DNA of 9,192 bases from Flavobacteriales bacterium. Lineage in GTDB: Bacteria > Bacteroidota > Bacteroidia > Flavobacteriales > Flavobacteriaceae. The notes beneath the pieces are model-generated. The model was not told the origin of the DNA and made no database searches. It was given only the letters and a program-made list of their open reading frames with translations. Shown piece after piece: positions 6,036 to 9,192 of the stretch. The translations under genes and the position numbers were made by a program. The first letter of the stretch is position 1; each line of letters starts with the position of its first letter. Where the stretch lies: assembly GCA_015494775.1 (NCBI GenBank), contig WGAP01000102.1, positions 1 through 9,192 of the forward strand, read 5' to 3'.

Positions 6036-7184
6036 ATGATGAAAACCTTTCGATTGACCCTTCGACGTATTGGATTCTTGTTGTTTGTGGCAATATTTTC
6101 GGGCTTTTTTATTGCCGGCTGCGGAACGTCCAAAAACGCCCCGCAACCCGAAGCCAAAGCAAAGGCGCAAACGAGCGCGGAAAGTCCGAAAAAATTCGTT
6201 GTTCGCACCATTGCCTTTTATAATCAGGAAAATTTGTTCGACACCATCGACGACCCCAAAATTCGAGACGACGATTTTACGCCCAAAGGAAGCTACGCCT
6301 GGACCGGCGAGCGTTACCGGCACAAAATCCACAATATGGCCAAGGTCATTTCCGGCATCGGACGTGAACAAACCGGTATTCCACCGGTCATTTTGGGCGT
6401 GGCCGAAGTGGAAAACCGCAGCGTAATGGAAGATTTGGCCAACGATCCCCAACTCAAACCCTATCATTACGGCATCATTCATTTCGATTCGCCCGACCAC
6501 CGCGGTATCGATGTGGGTTTGTTCTATATGAAAGGCGTTTTCAACCCTACACGGGCACAAGTTTTCCCCTTGAAAATTTATGACGACCAGGGACGAAGGA
6601 TTTACACCCGCGATGTGTTATTGGTTTCGGGAAATATGGACGGCGAAGAATTGTTTATCATCGTCAACCACTGGCCTTCGCGTCGCGGCGGCGAAGCGCG
6701 TAGCCGTCCCTTGCGTATGGCGGCGGCCCGCTTGGATATGAAAATCATCGACAGCATTCAACGCGAGAATAAATTTGCCAAAATCATCATGATGGGCGAT
6801 TTGAACGACGACCCCGACAGCCCCAGCGTCAAGGAAGTGCTACGCGCCAAAGGCAAAAAAGCCGACGTGCAATCCGGCGGATTGTATGCGGCCATGGAAC
6901 ATTTCTACCGGGCGGGCATAGGCACTTTGGCCTACCGGGACAGCTGGAACCTGTTTGACCAAATCTTTGTCAGCTATCCGTTAATCCAAGGAACCGTCGG
7001 GCGGCAAAAGGATTATTCGACCTTTAAATTGTGGAAAAGCGGCATCTATAACAAAACCTTTTTGACCAACCGCAAAGGTGCTTTCAAGGGTTATCCGTTC
7101 CGCACCTATGCCGGCGGACAATATTTGGGCGGATACAGCGACCATTTTCCCACTTACATTATTCTGATTAAACAAATCAACTGA
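6036..7184 (+). CDS. Endonuclease/exonuclease/phosphatase-fold lipoprotein
   Basis: A 382-residue protein with a basic N-terminus, a hydrophobic stretch and a lipobox FIAGC (Cys29). It should be lipidated and held in the outer or inner membrane facing the periplasm or surface. A low-complexity Ala/Lys/Gln/Pro linker follows (31-52). The rest is a metal-dependent DNase I-like phosphoesterase domain: FYNQENLFD (N63), VAEVEN (E124), NHWPSR (N211, H212), GDLND (D255, N257) and the C-terminal SDH (368-370). These are the metal and catalytic residues of the family and all are present, so the enzyme should be active. Substrate is unknown; extracellular nucleic acid, phospho-sugar or phospholipid hydrolysis are possible. 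It lies 7 bases before der, suggesting co-transcription. ATG 6036 is followed by a second ATG, and either could be the true start. Confidence 0.9.
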   Translation: MMKTFRLTLRRIGFLLFVAIFSGFFIAGCGTSKNAPQPEAKAKAQTSAESPKKFVVRTIAFYNQENLFDTIDDPKIRDDDFTPKGSYAWTGERYRHKIHNMAKVISGIGREQTGIPPVILGVAEVENRSVMEDLANDPQLKPYHYGIIHFDSPDHRGIDVGLFYMKGVFNPTRAQVFPLKIYDDQGRRIYTRDVLLVSGNMDGEELFIIVNHWPSRRGGEARSRPLRMAAARLDMKIIDSIQRENKFAKIIMMGDLNDDPDSPSVKEVLRAKGKKADVQSGGLYAAMEHFYRAGIGTLAYRDSWNLFDQIFVSYPLIQGTVGRQKDYSTFKLWKSGIYNKTFLTNRKGAFKGYPFRTYAGGQYLGGYSDHFPTYIILIKQIN

Positions 7185-7191
7185 GCGCCCT

Positions 7192-8496
7192 ATGGCCATC
7201 GTGGCAATTGTAGGACGGCCCAACGTGGGTAAATCGGCTTTGTTCAACCGGCTTATCGGTGAGCGCAAGGCCATTGTGGACGATATGGAAGGCGTAACGC
7301 GCGACCGCATTTACGGCCGTTCGGACTGGAACGGCAAGGAATTTACCGTGATCGACACCGGCGGCTATGTGGAAGGTTCCGACGATGTATTCGAAAAGGA
7401 AATCCGCGACCAGGTGCAACTGGCCCTGGACGAAGCCGATGTTATCCTGTTCGTGACGGACAGCCAAAGCGGCATTACGCCCTTGGACGAAGAAGTGGCC
7501 CGTTTGCTGCGCCAAACCCGCAAGCCCGTTTTGCTCGTGGTCAACAAGGTGGACAATACCAAACGCCAGGACGATGTGTGGGAATTCTACAACCTGGGGT
7601 TCGACCTTGTTTTTCCGGTGTCGGCCATCAACGGCAGCGGAACAGGGGAACTTTTGGATACTTTGGTGGAAAAATTACCCGATGAAAAAGAAGCGGAAAA
7701 CGAAGACGGCATTCCCGTGTTTACCGTAGCCGGACGGCCCAATGTGGGCAAATCGACCTTTATTAATACTTTGTTCGGCGAAAAACGAAACGTGGTTTCG
7801 GACATTGCCGGCACCACGCGCGACACCGTGCGTTGGCGCTACAATAAATTCGGTCGCACTTTTGATATTATCGACACTGCCGGAATGCGGCGCAAAAAAA
7901 AGGTCAATGAAGATGTGGAATATTATTCGGTGCTTCGCGCCGTTCGGGCCATCGAACAATCCGATGTGGTACTGCTGATGATTGACGCCACCCAAGGCAT
8001 CGAAAGCCAGGATTTGCGCATATTCGACATTGCCCGCCGCAACAACAAGGGCATTGTGATATTGGTAAACAAATGGGACAAGCTGGAAAAGGATACGCAC
8101 ACGGCCCGGGATTATGCCCGGAATATTCGCGAACGCATTGCACCCTTTACGGATGTGCCCGTCGTGTTTATGTCGGCCCTGAACAAGCAGCGCATTTTGA
8201 AAGCCATCGACGAAGCCCTGCACGTGGCCGTAAACCGGCGGCGCAGAATCAAAACATCGGAACTCAACGAGGTATTACTACCCGTCGTGAAACAAAATCC
8301 ACCGCCGGCGGTCAAGGGAAAGTATATCAAAATCAAATACATCACCCAACTGCCCACCTACACGCCCAAGTTTGCCTTTTTTGCCAACCTGCCGCAATAT
8401 GTGAAGGAACCCTACAAGCGTTTTGTGGAAAACCAAATCCGCCAACACTGGGATTTTACGGGTGTGCCCGTCGAAATCTTTTTCCGTAAAAAATAA
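7192..8496 (+). CDS. der: Ribosome biogenesis GTPase Der (EngA)
   Basis: An essential GTPase with two tandem G domains that binds the large ribosomal subunit during its assembly. At 434 residues it has the family's usual length. G domain 1: GRPNVGKS 8-15, T36 in the switch, DTGG 55-58, NKVD 118-121, SAI 144-146. G domain 2: GRPNVGKS 181-188, DIAGTTRD 204-211, DTAG 228-231, NKWD 293-296. A KH-like C-terminal domain (about 350-434) ends in the typical HWDFTGVPVEIFFRKK. An acidic linker (DEKEAENED) joins the G domains. The start is fixed by MAIVAIVGRPNVGKS. It follows the lipoprotein gene by 7 bases and is followed by the permease gene after 3, so it appears to be the middle gene of an operon. 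No Shine-Dalgarno precedes it. Confidence 0.98.
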   Translation: MAIVAIVGRPNVGKSALFNRLIGERKAIVDDMEGVTRDRIYGRSDWNGKEFTVIDTGGYVEGSDDVFEKEIRDQVQLALDEADVILFVTDSQSGITPLDEEVARLLRQTRKPVLLVVNKVDNTKRQDDVWEFYNLGFDLVFPVSAINGSGTGELLDTLVEKLPDEKEAENEDGIPVFTVAGRPNVGKSTFINTLFGEKRNVVSDIAGTTRDTVRWRYNKFGRTFDIIDTAGMRRKKKVNEDVEYYSVLRAVRAIEQSDVVLLMIDATQGIESQDLRIFDIARRNNKGIVILVNKWDKLEKDTHTARDYARNIRERIAPFTDVPVVFMSALNKQRILKAIDEALHVAVNRRRRIKTSELNEVLLPVVKQNPPPAVKGKYIKIKYITQLPTYTPKFAFFANLPQYVKEPYKRFVENQIRQHWDFTGVPVEIFFRKK

Positions 8497-8499
8497 GCG

Positions 8500-9192
8500 A
8501 TGAGCGCTCCCATCCAGGACGGCTTAATTTTCCTGACCGGCCTTTTGGCGGGTTTTATGAACACGCTGGGCGGCGGCGGTTCGTCTTTGATTTATCCGCT
8601 ACTTATTTTTCTGGGACTCGGTCCGCATCAGGCGGTGGGTTCGGCGCGGCTTTCGTTCCTGGCGCAGGGATTTTTCGGGGCCTACGGCTACCGCAAGCGG
8701 GGGCATTTTTTGATGCCCTTCGGCCTGTATGCGGGCATGGCGGCCATGGCGGGCGCTTTTGTGGGTGCGGCGGCCGGATTGGCGGTGCCGCCCTTGGCCT
8801 TTAAGCGCATCATTGCCCTGGTGATCGCCTTGGTCAGTTTGACGGTGCTTTTCGGGTTGGATTTTGAAGGTTCGGGTGAGAAGCCGGCCAAGGGTTTGGC
8901 GTTAAACGTTTTGCTTTTCTTTTTCCTGGGCATGTATAGCGGATTTATCCAAACGGGCCTGGGTTTCTTGATTTTAGCTGTTCTGGCAGGACTCAACCGG
9001 TTGAACATCCACCGGGCCAACAGCGTCAAGGCCATGGTGATTTTGCTTTCGGGCATTCCTTCGCTGCTGATGTATGCGGCGGCCGGACAAGTGGTTTGGC
9101 CTGCGGCCGTTTGGCTTGCCGCCGGCATGGGCGCCGGCTCGTTCCTGACCGCTTATTTTTCGGTCCGGTGGCCCGAACGGACGGTCAAATAC
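8500..9192 (+). CDS. TauE/SafE (TSUP) family membrane permease (3' end outside window)
   Basis: An inner-membrane transporter of the TSUP family, whose members export or import small sulfur-containing or organic anions such as sulfite, sulfoacetate or taurine-derived compounds. The window holds 231 residues; relatives are about 250-265, so only the last helix or so is missing. It is strongly hydrophobic with many membrane segments. The first-half signature is GFMNTLGGGGSSLIYPLL at 18-35, then GSARLSFLAQ and YRKRG. The second-half counterpart is SGFIQTGLGFLILAVL at 147-162, then RANSVKAMVI. This two-half repeat is characteristic of the family. ATG 8500 starts 3 bases after the der stop, implying co-transcription and possibly translational coupling. 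Substrate cannot be inferred: no sulfur-metabolism genes are visible nearby. Confidence 0.88.
   Translation, partial: MSAPIQDGLIFLTGLLAGFMNTLGGGGSSLIYPLLIFLGLGPHQAVGSARLSFLAQGFFGAYGYRKRGHFLMPFGLYAGMAAMAGAFVGAAAGLAVPPLAFKRIIALVIALVSLTVLFGLDFEGSGEKPAKGLALNVLLFFFLGMYSGFIQTGLGFLILAVLAGLNRLNIHRANSVKAMVILLSGIPSLLMYAAAGQVVWPAAVWLAAGMGAGSFLTAYFSVRWPERTVKY

Overview
The window looks like a chromosomal segment from a member of the Bacteroidota (flavobacterial or cryomorph-like; genus not determinable by eye). Three promoters carry an exact TAnnTTTG -7 element, the type used by the Bacteroidota primary sigma factor. No gene start has a recognisable Shine-Dalgarno sequence, and AT-rich leaders precede the starts. 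The housekeeping genes are moderately GC-rich (57-63% in two 60-base lines I counted), while the restriction-modification genes are much more AT-rich (27% and 37% GC in two counted lines).

Layout: (1) 1-1481, minus strand: formate-tetrahydrofolate ligase (fhs), C-terminus cut by the window edge. (2) 1482-1994: about 500 bases without a convincing gene. It holds a very GC-rich block (hand count 129/180 = 72% over 1561-1740), then a segment bounded by a perfect 19-base inverted repeat (1731-1749 and 1873-1891). This looks like a non-coding or repetitive element. (3) 1971-2239, plus strand: promoter, two tandem tRNA-Pro genes (anticodons AGG and CGG) and a strong intrinsic terminator. (4) 2284-3900, minus strand: a two-gene, AT-rich type II restriction-modification module, a putative PD-(D/E)xK endonuclease followed 6 bases later by a beta-class amino-methyltransferase. 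(5) 4094-5899, plus strand: lepA, divergent from the endonuclease. (6) 6036-9192, plus strand: a tightly packed run of an endonuclease/exonuclease/phosphatase-fold lipoprotein, the ribosome-assembly GTPase der, and a TauE/SafE-type membrane permease cut by the window end. Gaps in this run are 7 and 3 bases.

How they fit: lepA and der both act on ribosomes (translation/assembly GTPases), and fhs feeds one-carbon units into purine and formyl-Met-tRNA synthesis, so the backbone is core metabolism and translation. The restriction-modification pair between the tRNA genes and lepA has the composition of an acquired defence module sitting next to tRNA genes. The most unusual items are the tRNA-Pro with an A34 anticodon (AGG), the unexplained GC-rich/inverted-repeat element upstream of the tRNAs, and the restriction pair, whose methyltransferase has DPDY in place of the usual DPPY and whose endonuclease I cannot assign to a named specificity.
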